Shown here: one piece after another, positions 6,616 to 15,639 of the stretch
Numbering within the stretch: the first letter of the stretch is position 1
Layout: every line of letters begins with the position of its first letter
DNA from: Gammaproteobacteria bacterium
Lineage (GTDB): Bacteria; Pseudomonadota; Gammaproteobacteria; Burkholderiales; Gallionellaceae
Direction: 5' to 3'
Assembly: GCA_018820925.1 (NCBI GenBank)
Contig: JAHJNJ010000035.1
Span: forward strand, 1-64,000
DNA: 64,000 nt
The notes under the pieces: generated by a model
What the model was told of the DNA's origin: nothing
Seen by the model: only the letters and a program-made list of their open reading frames with translations
The model's database searches: none
Translations under genes and position numbers: made by a program

Positions 6616-7453
6616 TGTTTTCTCCTTGTGTTTCGTGATGCGCCATGAGCAGTCCCAGTTTGAAGCCGGTGGTAACGGCATGGCCGCGCGTTTTTACTTT
6701 CAGTTTCTTCATGATGTTCTGTACATGGTTCTTGACCGTCAGCGGACTGAGTTTCAAGTCTTCGGCGATCACCTGGTTGCTCTTGCCCGCCATCAAATAG
6801 TGCAGCACCTCGATTTCGCGCTTGCTCAGCGTGATGGCATTGGCAAAATACGTTTGGGATTTGATCCCTTGCTGCGACACCACACGCGAAAATGTCGCAT
6901 CCAGGATGGGCGTCAACACTTCGAGGATATACATGATGCGCGGACAGAGTTCGTCGCCGATACGGGCGAAGCAGAAAAAACTCTTTAACTGGCCGTCCGT
7001 GCCGCGCTGCCCGTAGGCGGCGACATTGCGCAATTCGCAACTGTCCAGCAAAGGTATCCACGACTCGTCGCAGCCGCCCATGGATACATCCGGCGACAAC
7101 ACGCAGGGCCTGCCTGTTTTGCGCGTGAGCGACATCATCTGCGTGAACAGGCCGGTGATCGGGTCGCATACCGCATCGAAGTGTTCCAGCCGGAAATAAC
7201 GGGTGCTCGAAAACCGGTAACAGCGCATCCTGGCGCCCGCGCCCGAGGATATCCCGCAGATCAGGATTTCGTGGGACAGCAGATACTGCACTTCTCCCTG
7301 AACCCAGGAGAAAAATTGCTGCTCGTTCAACACACGCAAGGAACTGTCGATGACTGCACCCAAGCGTGCCGGCTCTTCGCCTTCAAGCGTTATATCGTCT
7401 CTGATGAATTTCATGGTGTCTTTAAAACGCGTCCAGGTGGGTTGCTCGGACAA
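6608..7453 (-). CDS. epsA: LuxR-family transcriptional regulator EpsA (XrtB/PEP-CTERM-associated)
   Basis: The product has an N-terminal sensor-like region of about 200 residues and a C-terminal LuxR/GerE helix-turn-helix (LSKREIEVLHYLMAGKSNQVIAEDLKLSPLTVKNHVQNIMKKL). Length and architecture fit the EpsA regulators of XrtB-type exopolysaccharide loci. The start is uncertain: TTG at 7453 gives 281 aa; ATG at 7413 gives a shorter protein nearer the usual family length. It lies 7 bp after the ankyrin gene and overlaps dsbC. Proteins with this DNA-binding domain (for example NarL) bind inverted heptamers separated by 2 bp. That is exactly the geometry of the palindrome repeated through this window, so EpsA is the best local candidate to bind it (inference). 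Confidence 0.85.
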   Translation of the reverse strand: MSEQPTWTRFKDTMKFIRDDITLEGEEPARLGAVIDSSLRVLNEQQFFSWVQGEVQYLLSHEILICGISSGAGARMRCYRFSSTRYFRLEHFDAVCDPITGLFTQMMSLTRKTGRPCVLSPDVSMGGCDESWIPLLDSCELRNVAAYGQRGTDGQLKSFFCFARIGDELCPRIMYILEVLTPILDATFSRVVSQQGIKSQTYFANAITLSKREIEVLHYLMAGKSNQVIAEDLKLSPLTVKNHVQNIMKKLKVKTRGHAVTTGFKLGLLMAHHETQGENNV

Positions 7454-7460
7454 ATATTTC

Positions 7461-8231
7461 TCAATCTACCGCCCCCGCATTCACGAGGAGAGGCACGATG
7501 TCAGTTCTGCCCATGACTTGCGCCCAATGCAGGAGCGTATAACCGTTGTTCAATCCCCGAACCACCGTTCCTGCCTGGATCAGTTGCTTTGAGATTTCGT
7601 CGTAACCTTCGAAGATGGCGTAATACAACGCCGTGTTGCCATCCGGATTTCTCGTGCCGGTCAGGGCATGCCTGGCCAGCAGCGCTTCGACATAGTCGAG
7701 ACGCCCGGTCTGCACGGCCGCCATTAACGGTGTTTCGCCTTTGTGATCCGCGCTGTCGTCCGCAATGTCCACGCCGGCACCTGCCCGCAAAAGCACTTTT
7801 ACGTTCTCGTCGCGCTGGTGACGAATGGCGTTCAGCAGCGGCGTACCTCCCGCATAGTCGTGCACATCCAGACGCGCACCGGCTGCGATCAGCATGTTGA
7901 CGATCTCGACATCGCCGCGCATGGCGGCGGCACCGAGCGGAGTGAAACCGATGCTGCCCAGAATATTGACGTTGACATGCGATTCGATCAGGCGGCGCAC
8001 CATTTCGCGTCTGCCGTAATACGCGGCCATCAACACGGCCGTATTTTGGCCTTTGTCGAGCGCATGGGGATTCGCGCCCATGGCGAGCATCATTGTGTAG
8101 ATTCTGAGGTCGTCCCGGCCCGCCGCCGAAATGAGGTTCAGGTCATCGTCCGTCGCCGCCACCGCTGAACCAATGGAGAGCAAGAAGCAAAATACCAGAC
8201 CCGCAACACTTACTTTTCGCCTAAATTTCAT
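7461..8231 (-). CDS. exported ankyrin-repeat protein
   Basis: From the ATG at 8229-8231 (GGGA at 6 nt upstream) the product is 256 aa with a signal peptide (VSVAGLVFCFLLSIGSAVAAT). About six ankyrin repeats follow (NTAVLMAAYYGRREMVRRLI, GFTPLGAAAMRGDVEIVNML, GGTPLLNAIRHQRDENVKVL, GETPLMAAVQTGRLDYVEAL, GNTALYYAIFEGYDEISKQL, YTLLHWAQVMGRTDIVPLL). Such periplasmic ankyrin proteins act by protein-protein contact; the partner is unknown. It is the first gene of the operon with epsA and dsbC. The ORF track start at 8282 would place extra residues before the signal peptide and is less likely. Confidence 0.85.
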   Translation of the reverse strand: MKFRRKVSVAGLVFCFLLSIGSAVAATDDDLNLISAAGRDDLRIYTMMLAMGANPHALDKGQNTAVLMAAYYGRREMVRRLIESHVNVNILGSIGFTPLGAAAMRGDVEIVNMLIAAGARLDVHDYAGGTPLLNAIRHQRDENVKVLLRAGAGVDIADDSADHKGETPLMAAVQTGRLDYVEALLARHALTGTRNPDGNTALYYAIFEGYDEISKQLIQAGTVVRGLNNGYTLLHWAQVMGRTDIVPLLVNAGAVD

Positions 8232-8299
8232 GAATATTCCCGGCAGGTTGTCTCGCAAATATTTGAACGGCACTGCTGACACATTTTTACAAGAGGAGC

Positions 8300-8366
8300 A
8301 TTCTATTTTTCTTGCATGTCATTCAAATGAATTCTTTGTGACAACTTTTTGGGTCCGGCCGGTTCG
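8300..8366 (-). promoter_or_regulatory. weak 7-2-7-like site upstream of the ankyrin-epsA-dsbC operon
   Basis: GGGTCCGGCCGGTTCG at 8351-8366 matches the 16-bp palindrome at only about half the positions, but keeps TCCG/CGG spacing. TAGAAT starts 46 nt downstream on the minus strand. This could be an autoregulatory EpsA site, but it is the weakest candidate listed. Confidence 0.25.
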
Positions 8367-8506
8367 GTGTACGTGAACACTTTTTGAAATATGACAGCGC
8401 TTTGTGACATTCGGTGGAGCGTTGTGCGGGACGCAACAGATATGTTGCGAATATGCTCTATCATGCGGGCAATACATTTCCGTAATATTTTGCCCGGGAA
8501 ATAATC

Positions 8507-9742
8507 TTGAAACTGCGCACTCCGCTTCTTTTCTTTATTCTGCCAATCACGCTGCTGTTCGCAACACCTGAGGTGCGCGCCAAACCGGTGATTCTGCTTC
8601 CCCGCACCGGGCTGACGGCGGATGATCTTGCGCTCATCATTAACGATGACGATCCGCAATCAAAAGCCGTGGGCGAGTATTACAAACAAGCCCGCCATAT
8701 CCCGGACGGCAATATCATCCATGTGCATTTTCCGCCGGGCCGTCATGCGCTGGAAAAAGAAGAGTTCAATAAATTGAAAATGGAAATCGACCGGGCCACA
8801 CCGAAACATGTTCAGGCATACGCGGTCGCCTGGACGAGCCCGTACCGTGTGGGGTGCATGTCCATCACTTCCGCGCTGGCCTTCGGTTTTGACGAAAAGT
8901 ATTGTTCTTCCCAATGCGGCGCTACCGAAGCCAGTCCCTATTTCAATTCGCCCAGTCTCTATCCGGCGAAGAACCTGGAAATGCGGCCGGCAATGCTGCT
9001 GGCCGGGAAAAATTTCGAACAGGTCAGGAAGCTGATCGATCGCGGCGTGGCATCGGACCGGAGTTTTCCTGCGGGACGGGCTTATCTGCTAAGCACAACG
9101 GATAAAGCGCGCAATACGCGGGCGGGCGATTTCGAGAAGACTGCAATAGCCTTGGCGGGCGTGTTCAGGGTCGAAGTACTGAAAACCGATGCCATCGCCA
9201 ACCGGAAGGATGTTCTTTTCTATTTCACCGGACTGCCGCAAGTGCCGCAGCTGGACACACTGCGCTTCCGGCCCGGCGCGCTGGCGGATCATTTGACCTC
9301 GGCCGGCGGGCAGCTTACCGGCTCCGCACAAATGAGCAGCCTGCGCTGGCTGGAAGCCGGTGCCACGGCCAGTTATGGCACGGTAGTCGAACCCTGCAGC
9401 TTTCCGCAGAAATTTCCGAACCCCGGCATGGCCATGTTTTATTACGCGACCGGCGCCAGCGCTGTCGAGGCCTACTGGAAAAGCGTGGCGTGGCCGGGAG
9501 AAGGCGTTTTTATAGGTGAACCGCTGGCCCGTCCTTTTGCACCCAGATTGCGCGAGTTCGAACCGGGCAAGTTCGAATTGACAATATTCATCCCGCGCAA
9601 AGGCCAGCTTCTGGTGGAAAGCGCCGTATCCGGTGTCGGTCCTTTCAATCCCTTGTCGCAATACCCGTTGCATCGCGGCATCAATGTCATCAAGTTTGCC
9701 GTGTCGGAAACCGATACCGGTTTTCTGCGTTTGCAGTGGTGA
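8507..9742 (+). CDS. TIGR03790-family exported protein
   Basis: The 411-aa product starts at TTG (8507), with GGGAA upstream; no in-frame ATG would keep the signal peptide (TPLLFFILPITLLFATPEVRA). The sequence LTADDLALIINDDDPQSKAVGEYYKQARHIP and later AYAVAWTSPYRVGCMSITSALAFG are typical of the TIGR03790 family. That family is uncharacterised but occurs only in bacteria with exosortases. Paired cysteines (CSSQCG) are present. The extreme C-terminus (SETDTGFLRLQW) has no sorting tail. It is a lone gene, divergent from the ankyrin operon across 275 bp. Its role is unknown; the context points to the exosortase/surface protein system. Confidence 0.82.
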   Translation: MKLRTPLLFFILPITLLFATPEVRAKPVILLPRTGLTADDLALIINDDDPQSKAVGEYYKQARHIPDGNIIHVHFPPGRHALEKEEFNKLKMEIDRATPKHVQAYAVAWTSPYRVGCMSITSALAFGFDEKYCSSQCGATEASPYFNSPSLYPAKNLEMRPAMLLAGKNFEQVRKLIDRGVASDRSFPAGRAYLLSTTDKARNTRAGDFEKTAIALAGVFRVEVLKTDAIANRKDVLFYFTGLPQVPQLDTLRFRPGALADHLTSAGGQLTGSAQMSSLRWLEAGATASYGTVVEPCSFPQKFPNPGMAMFYYATGASAVEAYWKSVAWPGEGVFIGEPLARPFAPRLREFEPGKFELTIFIPRKGQLLVESAVSGVGPFNPLSQYPLHRGINVIKFAVSETDTGFLRLQW

Positions 9743-9772
9743 AGCATTGCTGCTGATACACAGAAACAGCAT

Positions 9773-9908
9773 GTAGGGTGGGCACGTATTTGGTGCCCAC
9801 GCGCAAACAAATGCCGCTACAGCGTGGGCAGAGCGAACGGGTAACGGCGCAGCCGTTGGGAACCTGTCGGCCTCCCCCTTGCGGGGACCAAATACGTGCC
9901 CACCCTAC
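9773..9908. repeat. GTAGGGTGGGC palindromic intergenic repeat, copy 3 (composite)
   Basis: GTAGGGTGGGCACGTATTTG at the left and CAAATACGTGCCCACCCTAC at the right are long inverted arms around an interior with extra sequence, so this copy is longer than the other two. It is followed by GGTGCGCAAGCGCACC, another small palindrome. Confidence 0.75.
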
Positions 9909-9985
9909 CAGGCTGGTGCGCAAGCGCACCCTACGACTCAATGGATCATGTGCGAATGAATTCGCACCTACGGATACCGCGAACC

Positions 9986-10148
9986 CATTCCTTCCCCCTG
10001 GCAGGGGGAAGGTTAGGATGGGGGTTGACTCGGCGAAGGCGCAACATTTCTACCCCCTCCCTCCCCCTCACCCTGGTGCGTGGTTGTTGCCACTTCAGCG
10101 GCTTTACAACCACGGCCTGCCCCCTGCGGGTACAAGGGGGAGGGAATC
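9986..10148. repeat. CTTCCCCCTGGCAGGGGGAAG-type intergenic repeat region
   Basis: A hairpin CTTCCCCCTG-G-CAGGGGGAAG followed by GTTAGGATGGGGGT is matched by TACCCCCTCCCTCCCCCTCACCCT and a second hairpin-like segment (CCCCCTGCGGGTACAAGGGGG). Together with copy 3 it fills the gap 9743-10295; no gene is seen there. Confidence 0.6.
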
Positions 10149-10295
10149 ATGATGCTGATACTGGTTTTGGCATAACCGAGTGCCAAGAGGTTCGGACTAC
10201 TCGTATCGGGATCAAAAGCGCAGAGGCCATTCCCGGGAAAACTTCATCTCCCGTAAATGGCCAACTTGCAATTCCTGAACGTGGGAAACCCTTTC

Positions 10296-13200
10296 CTAAC
10301 CCTGCCTGCCGACTCTCGCTTTCATTGCCCCCAGCAGACCAGCCGCCAGCATGAACATGGCCCACGCAGGCAGGGGCACGTCGCTGTTGTCGTCGGCAGT
10401 TGCCGACATGACGTTGAAGCCATGCGTCACGGTCGCCGCCGCCGCGTAGCTTGCGTCGCCCGGCTGGTTGGCGGCGATGCTGCAACTACCCAGAGCCAGC
10501 AGGTTTACCGTGGTGCCGGAGACTGTGCAGACGGAGGTCGTGAGTGACGTGAACTGCACGGGCAAGCCGGAACTGGCCGAGGCGCTGAGAGCAACGGAGC
10601 CGCCCAGAGTGAGATCGCTGAGCGCCGCAAAAGAGATGGTCTGCACCATGCCCTGAACATTGAAGCTCAGGGCGGTACTGGTCGGCAACCAGTAGCCCGC
10701 ATCGCCTGCCTGCTCGGCAGTCAGGTTACAGGTACCCACCGCGACAGCGGTCACCGTGTTGCCGGAGACCGTGCAGATGCCGGCGTTCTGGCTGCTGAAG
10801 ATCACCGGCAGGCCGGAAGTGGCGGTAGCCGACACGGTGAGCCCTGCCCCCACCTGGACATCGGCGGGTTGCGTAAAGCTGATGCTCTGGGCAGAGCCGG
10901 ACGCGGCCTGGTAATGCACGGCGGCCTGGGCGAAAGACGGGGTTGACTCGACGCCGCCCAGATTATCGGTGGCAACGCTGTAGAACTCGTAATAGCCTTG
11001 GCCGCTCGGGAAGTTGAAGTCTGCGGTGTACGGCGCGACCGTGTCTTCTGCGGCCACCGGTGTCCAGGCGCCCCAGTTCGCATTGTCATTCGAGTAGCGG
11101 TAGAAGAAACGCACATTGGCTACCGACGAGGCGGTCGCTTGCGTGGTCACATGGAGCACCGGCCCGTTGCTGCCGTATTCCCTGGCATCGAAGCCGTAGC
11201 TGGGAGCAACGGTGTCGGCGGAGCCCTCGGTGACCGGCTTGAGCGTCAGCGAGACGATCTTGTCGCCGCCGAATTCCGCCTGAGCGAAGGTAGTTACGTC
11301 CCAGTTGTACCAGAGGTTGCTGGTGCCCGAAGCGAGACTGCGGGTATCGAGAACGCCGCCCAACGCGGGCTGGTTGTTCCAGGTGACGCCGGTTTCCGTC
11401 CAGGAGTCATCCGCGATGCTGCGCGCTTCGACCGGAAGGGATGCCCCGGCAGCTTTCCAGTTCCACAGTTGCAGCGTGGCGCCGGTGATGGTGGAGCCCG
11501 CCGGAATACTGGACAGGTCGAACTTCAGCAAGCCGCGCTCGTTGCCGTAAGTGCCGATGCTGCTGCTCTGGATATACAGGTTGTTGCTGGTGCCGTAGTT
11601 GCTCGTGGCATAGCCGCTGACGACCTGCGCATCGGCGATCGGAGCCAGGTTGAAGCCGCCGCCAATAGTGGTCGTGGCGTTCAGCGTGAACGGCGCGCTG
11701 GTCTCGATGAGCACGGGATCGATATGCGAGGTCACTGCCGCTGCAGCCGGCAGAGCGGCTGTGCTGACAGTCGCGTTGTCGCAGCGCAAACGGTAGCCGT
11801 AGTTTTCCATGGTGAGCACACCGCTGATTTCCAGCGTGTCGCCCACATTGCCCGGCAGCGTCCTGGCGGCATAACCGGTCACGTCCCATATCTTGAGCGT
11901 TTGGTTGTTCTGGTCTGTCACCGTGTCAGCGGCGGTCCTGGTGGCCAGGAATTTGACGTAGTGGTTCTTGTAATTTTCGTTCAGGAAGGCGTTGATGGAC
12001 GACATGTAAACCGGCTTGGCCAGGCTGGCGTCGTGGCCGACGATCTTGATCTCGACGCCGCTGGACTGGATGCCTTCCTGGTCGACGAACTCCGGATTGC
12101 CGCCGTAGAAGCTGGCCTTGCCCCAGGTTTCGATGATGTCGCCGGCATGCAGGGTGCCGGGCTTGAAGCCCAGGAAGCTGCGGAATACTTCCTGCGACGC
12201 AAGCGGGTTGGCGGGGTTGATGCTGCCATCGGCGTTGACCAGATTGGCCGGAACCTGTTCGCCGCCGCGCCGCGCCAGCGTTTCCGGAGTGGCGCTGAGG
12301 AAACGCACGAAGGCGGCGTCGTAGGTGGGCTTGGTGTCGCTGTCATTCATCATGGTGATGACCGCGCGGTAGCCGCCCGAGTATTCGCCGTTGAAGTGGT
12401 AGCGAGGGCTGCCGGTCTGGTACGCGGTCGCCGGCGTGCCGTGCTGCGTGCTCATGAACTCCACGATTCCGTCGCGCACCAGTGTGGGATCTTCGAGCAT
12501 GTTGGTCTGGGCGGGCCAGGTGTAGCTGCCGGGCGGATGGGCATACATATAGTTGTTGATCGCCACGGTGTAGGTGCTGCTCAGCACGATGGGCTGTCCG
12601 TTGAACTTGACGCTGGTGATTTGTCCGTCAACAGCTGACACGTCCAACTCACTGGAAAAACCGGCATTCAGATTGGTCGCCTTGAGGAAGTTGAGGATGT
12701 CCTGGCCGCTCATGTTGATGCGGACGAAGGTGTCGTCGACCCAAGGGAAGGTCTCGTAGATCTGCAGGTAGGTCACCGCACCGGTTGGGATGTCGGAACG
12801 CACACCGCCGCCCGCCTCCACCGCGAGGTCGCACTGGCCGAACAGTTGCGCGCATTTCCAGCGCATGGCGTCGGTAATCCACTGGCCGGCCGTATTGTTG
12901 CCGCTCCAGGGATACTCGTTGGGCGACCACCAGCGCATGTCGTTGTCGAGTTGCAGGTCGTTGGCCGTGTAGCCCACCACATCGTGGACGTCGATGGCGT
13001 GGGTGCTGTTGTATTGCGCGGTGAGGCTGTCCACGAAGGCCTGCACGTCCGCATCTGGCGTGATGTCGGCGTTGCGGGTCACATGCTGTGCGGCGCTGAC
13101 GTAAGCGCCGGTATTGCTGACATTCAACTCGCCGATATATTTGAAGTAGCTGCCGGACTCGGTGAAGGTGGTCTTGTAATTGAGCATGTAGGGCTGCCAG

Positions 13201-14876
13201 GCGGTGTCGGTCCAGGTATGCCAGTGTCCTGTGACGACGACTTCCGGCAGTTTGGCAACGCCGTTGTCGACCAGCAGCGGAGCCACCGGATCGACCAGCG
13301 CGCTATGGCCGATGTGGGCAACCAGCACCACCACGTCGACGTGCTCGGTATTGCGCAGGGTGTTCACATAGTCGGACAGGTGGCAGGGCGCGGCGGTGCC
13401 GCTCCAGTCGCAGTCGACGACTTCCAGCGTGCTGGCCAGCGATGCGCCGACTTCAGCCGATTGCGTGGTGTAGCCGATAATGCCGACCTTGGTGCCGTTG
13501 ACGGTGACGACGCTGTAGGGAGAGAAATGCGGCAGATGTGTGGCAATGTCGCGCACGTTGACCGACAGCACCGGAACGCCGGAGGCATTCAGGGCTTCCA
13601 GGTTCGCGAGATAAGTCGCGTCGCGCACATCGTGGTTGCCCACGACCACCGCATCCATGCCGCGACCGTTACGGCCGGCCACGAGTTTCAGTTTGTCGGA
13701 GAGCATGGTGTAGAACTGCGTCATGCTGCCGTTGCCGTTCATGTCGCCGATCGGGTTGCCCTCGGAGATGTCGCCGGCGTCGATCACGAGCGAGTTAGGG
13801 TTGGCAGCAGTCAGCGACTGCATCAAGCCGGCCACGTAGGCGGCGCCGCCGACGGCCTCGTAGGGCTGCTGTACAGTGCCGGTGCCATGGCCGGGAATGC
13901 GCCACATGTGCGGCGTCAGCCGGGCGTGGGTGTCGTTGACATGGAAAATGGTGAAGGGGCCGCCATTGGCCACCTGAAGCGTGGCCGAGCAGCTATCCGT
14001 GGTTCCGCCGTTGCTACCTGCGCAAGTCCAGTTCCACGGGCCGCTGCCGGTAACGGCGGAAGCGGTTCCGGCTGCACACAGGTTGCTGGCAGGAGCAGAT
14101 GGGAAAGACTGGTTGTTGGCAGTGCCGCAGGCACCGTTGATGATGCCGCTGGTAACACTGACGGTACCGCTGACTTCCAGGTCATTGGCCGTGCTGTTGG
14201 CCGCATCGAAGACATACCAGGTGCCGCTCGAACTTGTGCCGCCATAGTTCGCGATGCGAAAGGTCACTGTGGTGCCTGCAGGTACGTTCTGCAGCGCGGG
14301 GATGCCGCTCAGGTCGATGGCGGCAAGCGAAGCGCCCGAGGATGCGGTCGAGGTGTAGCTAAGCGTGGCGATATCGGCAAATGCGCCGCCGCCGATCTGA
14401 TACTGCAGCACGCCGCTGCTGGCGCCGGTACCGGAACGTCGATAGTCGAACTTGCTGATGGAACTGTACGAAACCTGATAGCCGCTGTTGGCCGTGACCG
14501 TGAACGTGGCGAAGTCGTTGCCGGAAACCGCATTGGCCGCGCTGGTGTTGAGCCAGTCGTTGCCGCCCCAGCCGCGCGCAGCGGCAGTGCCGCTGGTACC
14601 GATACCGCTGCCGCGTGTCAGCCCGCCAACCGCAAGGTTCGCATCGCTGGTCGTGACTGCCAGCGGCGAAGCACCGAAGTTGCCCGAGCCGCCCGTCAAG
14701 CCATGCACATCCCATCCGGCGAGCGTGGCCGCGAAGGCGGGTGCCGCAGCAAGCGCGAAAACCAGCCCAATGAGTGATGCAATGCGATGCAAGGAATCAG
14801 TATCGTTGCGCTTGTCGTGTGCGACTTGAAACTCAGGGACGGAAGCCGGGCGCGAGCCCGCCAGAAGGTGATCCAT
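10296..14876 (-). CDS. IPTL-CTERM 5'-nucleotidase/metallophosphoesterase, giant multidomain
   Basis: From the ATG at 14874-14876 (GGAG 6 nt upstream) the product is 1526 aa. In order: signal peptide (near LIGLVFALAAAPAFA); a beta-rich N-terminal domain; a cysteine-containing insert; a metallophosphoesterase with FTIFHVNDTHARL (about residue 310), DAGDISEGNP and GNHDVRD; a 5'-nucleotidase C-terminal domain (AVEAGGGVRSDIP, LQIYETFPWVDDTFVRI); a nucleic-acid-binding-like part; a DNRLRE-type domain (about 1080, ADAQVVSGYATSNYGTSNN); an Ig-like stretch; two related repeats (ISFTQPADVQVGAGL, ISFAALSDLTLGGSV); and an IPTL-type tail (VPLPAWAMFMLAAGLLGAMKARVGR). It probably hydrolyses extracellular nucleotides at the surface. 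XrtH, next gene upstream, is the likely sorting enzyme. Confidence 0.88.
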   Translation of the reverse strand: MDHLLAGSRPASVPEFQVAHDKRNDTDSLHRIASLIGLVFALAAAPAFAATLAGWDVHGLTGGSGNFGASPLAVTTSDANLAVGGLTRGSGIGTSGTAAARGWGGNDWLNTSAANAVSGNDFATFTVTANSGYQVSYSSISKFDYRRSGTGASSGVLQYQIGGGAFADIATLSYTSTASSGASLAAIDLSGIPALQNVPAGTTVTFRIANYGGTSSSGTWYVFDAANSTANDLEVSGTVSVTSGIINGACGTANNQSFPSAPASNLCAAGTASAVTGSGPWNWTCAGSNGGTTDSCSATLQVANGGPFTIFHVNDTHARLTPHMWRIPGHGTGTVQQPYEAVGGAAYVAGLMQSLTAANPNSLVIDAGDISEGNPIGDMNGNGSMTQFYTMLSDKLKLVAGRNGRGMDAVVVGNHDVRDATYLANLEALNASGVPVLSVNVRDIATHLPHFSPYSVVTVNGTKVGIIGYTTQSAEVGASLASTLEVVDCDWSGTAAPCHLSDYVNTLRNTEHVDVVVLVAHIGHSALVDPVAPLLVDNGVAKLPEVVVTGHWHTWTDTAWQPYMLNYKTTFTESGSYFKYIGELNVSNTGAYVSAAQHVTRNADITPDADVQAFVDSLTAQYNSTHAIDVHDVVGYTANDLQLDNDMRWWSPNEYPWSGNNTAGQWITDAMRWKCAQLFGQCDLAVEAGGGVRSDIPTGAVTYLQIYETFPWVDDTFVRINMSGQDILNFLKATNLNAGFSSELDVSAVDGQITSVKFNGQPIVLSSTYTVAINNYMYAHPPGSYTWPAQTNMLEDPTLVRDGIVEFMSTQHGTPATAYQTGSPRYHFNGEYSGGYRAVITMMNDSDTKPTYDAAFVRFLSATPETLARRGGEQVPANLVNADGSINPANPLASQEVFRSFLGFKPGTLHAGDIIETWGKASFYGGNPEFVDQEGIQSSGVEIKIVGHDASLAKPVYMSSINAFLNENYKNHYVKFLATRTAADTVTDQNNQTLKIWDVTGYAARTLPGNVGDTLEISGVLTMENYGYRLRCDNATVSTAALPAAAAVTSHIDPVLIETSAPFTLNATTTIGGGFNLAPIADAQVVSGYATSNYGTSNNLYIQSSSIGTYGNERGLLKFDLSSIPAGSTITGATLQLWNWKAAGASLPVEARSIADDSWTETGVTWNNQPALGGVLDTRSLASGTSNLWYNWDVTTFAQAEFGGDKIVSLTLKPVTEGSADTVAPSYGFDAREYGSNGPVLHVTTQATASSVANVRFFYRYSNDNANWGAWTPVAAEDTVAPYTADFNFPSGQGYYEFYSVATDNLGGVESTPSFAQAAVHYQAASGSAQSISFTQPADVQVGAGLTVSATATSGLPVIFSSQNAGICTVSGNTVTAVAVGTCNLTAEQAGDAGYWLPTSTALSFNVQGMVQTISFAALSDLTLGGSVALSASASSGLPVQFTSLTTSVCTVSGTTVNLLALGSCSIAANQPGDASYAAAATVTHGFNVMSATADDNSDVPLPAWAMFMLAAGLLGAMKARVGRQG

Positions 14877-14931
14877 TGTTGTCTCCAAAATTTGTTGTGC
14901 CCTGAAGAAGCTCTTCAAGCATGAGTGCCGC

Positions 14932-14997
14932 AGCATAATTTTGGAATTTGACAACCGTGTTATTGAATCCGGGCAATCCAATGAGCCGAATGGCTCA
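14932..14997 (-). promoter_or_regulatory. TGAGCCG-type 7-2-7 palindrome (site I) with -10-like hexamer
   Basis: TGAGCCGAATGGCTCA at 14982-14997 is a near-perfect inverted repeat made of two of the alternative TGAGCCG half-sites seen singly in sites B3 and E. TATGCT starts 45 nt downstream on the minus strand, toward the 5'-nucleotidase gene, whose start is about 105 bp away. Confidence 0.6.
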
Positions 14998-15045
14998 CGT
15001 GAGATCGCGCATATTACCCTATGGATCCCATCTGTTTTTTCAGGA

Positions 15046-15639
15046 TCAATTCCGCTGGCCGAGAATGCGCCCGGTTCCGATGGCGACAAGTGCAGCCGCA
15101 ATCGGCAAAGCCAGCCGTCCGCCGCCATTCATGAAATTCATCCAGCTCACCAATAAGGAATCTGCAGTCGGCGCGACATTGGCCAGAATGATGTCTTCAT
15201 TGCTGCCCAACAGGACGAGCGGCACGTCGAGCATTTCCACCAGCAGCAGCAGGGGTACGGCCAGGCAGAACAGCGCAATACGGCGGGAGAAACCGGATGC
15301 GGGCCAGGCCGCGAGCAGGCTGAAAATCAGCAGCGCGTGCTGCAGCGCATGGCCGGCCAGTGTCGAACTGCTTATGTCGCCCCCCGGATGAAGAAGGTGT
15401 CCTGCAACGAAGGTGTATCGCATCAACTTGACGTTTAATGCCACCACTGCTTCGCCGCGACTTTCCTGAACTGCCAGGCTCTGGACGGAATAGTCCGGCG
15501 CACACCAGCCGATTTCCCAGCGGTAAAGGGGTAGCAATAACTCAACGTATTGACGCCCGAATTGCAGCGACAGCGCGAGCAGCACCGTGTAGGCGAGCAG
15601 GAATAGCGCCGCGAATTTAAGCAGCGCTTTTCTGTCCAT
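15046..15639 (-). CDS. XrtH-associated membrane protein
   Basis: This 197-aa membrane protein has an N-terminal transmembrane segment (LLKFAALFLLAYTVLLALSL), a periplasmic stretch (EIGWCAPDYSVQSLAVQE), and three or more further hydrophobic segments (ALLIFSLLAAWPA, IALFCLAVPLLLLVEMLDVPLVLLG, LPIAAALVAIGTG). It overlaps the end of xrtH by 23 bp and so is translationally coupled to it. Position and topology fit the membrane protein that accompanies exosortase H. Its function is not known from the sequence. Pairing with the exosortase and the IPTL-CTERM substrate immediately downstream makes a role in sorting likely. Confidence 0.72.
   Translation of the reverse strand: MDRKALLKFAALFLLAYTVLLALSLQFGRQYVELLLPLYRWEIGWCAPDYSVQSLAVQESRGEAVVALNVKLMRYTFVAGHLLHPGGDISSSTLAGHALQHALLIFSLLAAWPASGFSRRIALFCLAVPLLLLVEMLDVPLVLLGSNEDIILANVAPTADSLLVSWMNFMNGGGRLALPIAAALVAIGTGRILGQRN

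Noticed and set aside
9986-10148. CRISPR-like array in the CCCCCT-rich repeats
   Set aside because: The units are inverted and of unequal length, with no regular spacers and no cas genes.
10998-14777. Long plus-strand ORFs (546 and 643 aa)
   Set aside because: They run antisense through the GC-rich 5'-nucleotidase gene and have no domain features.
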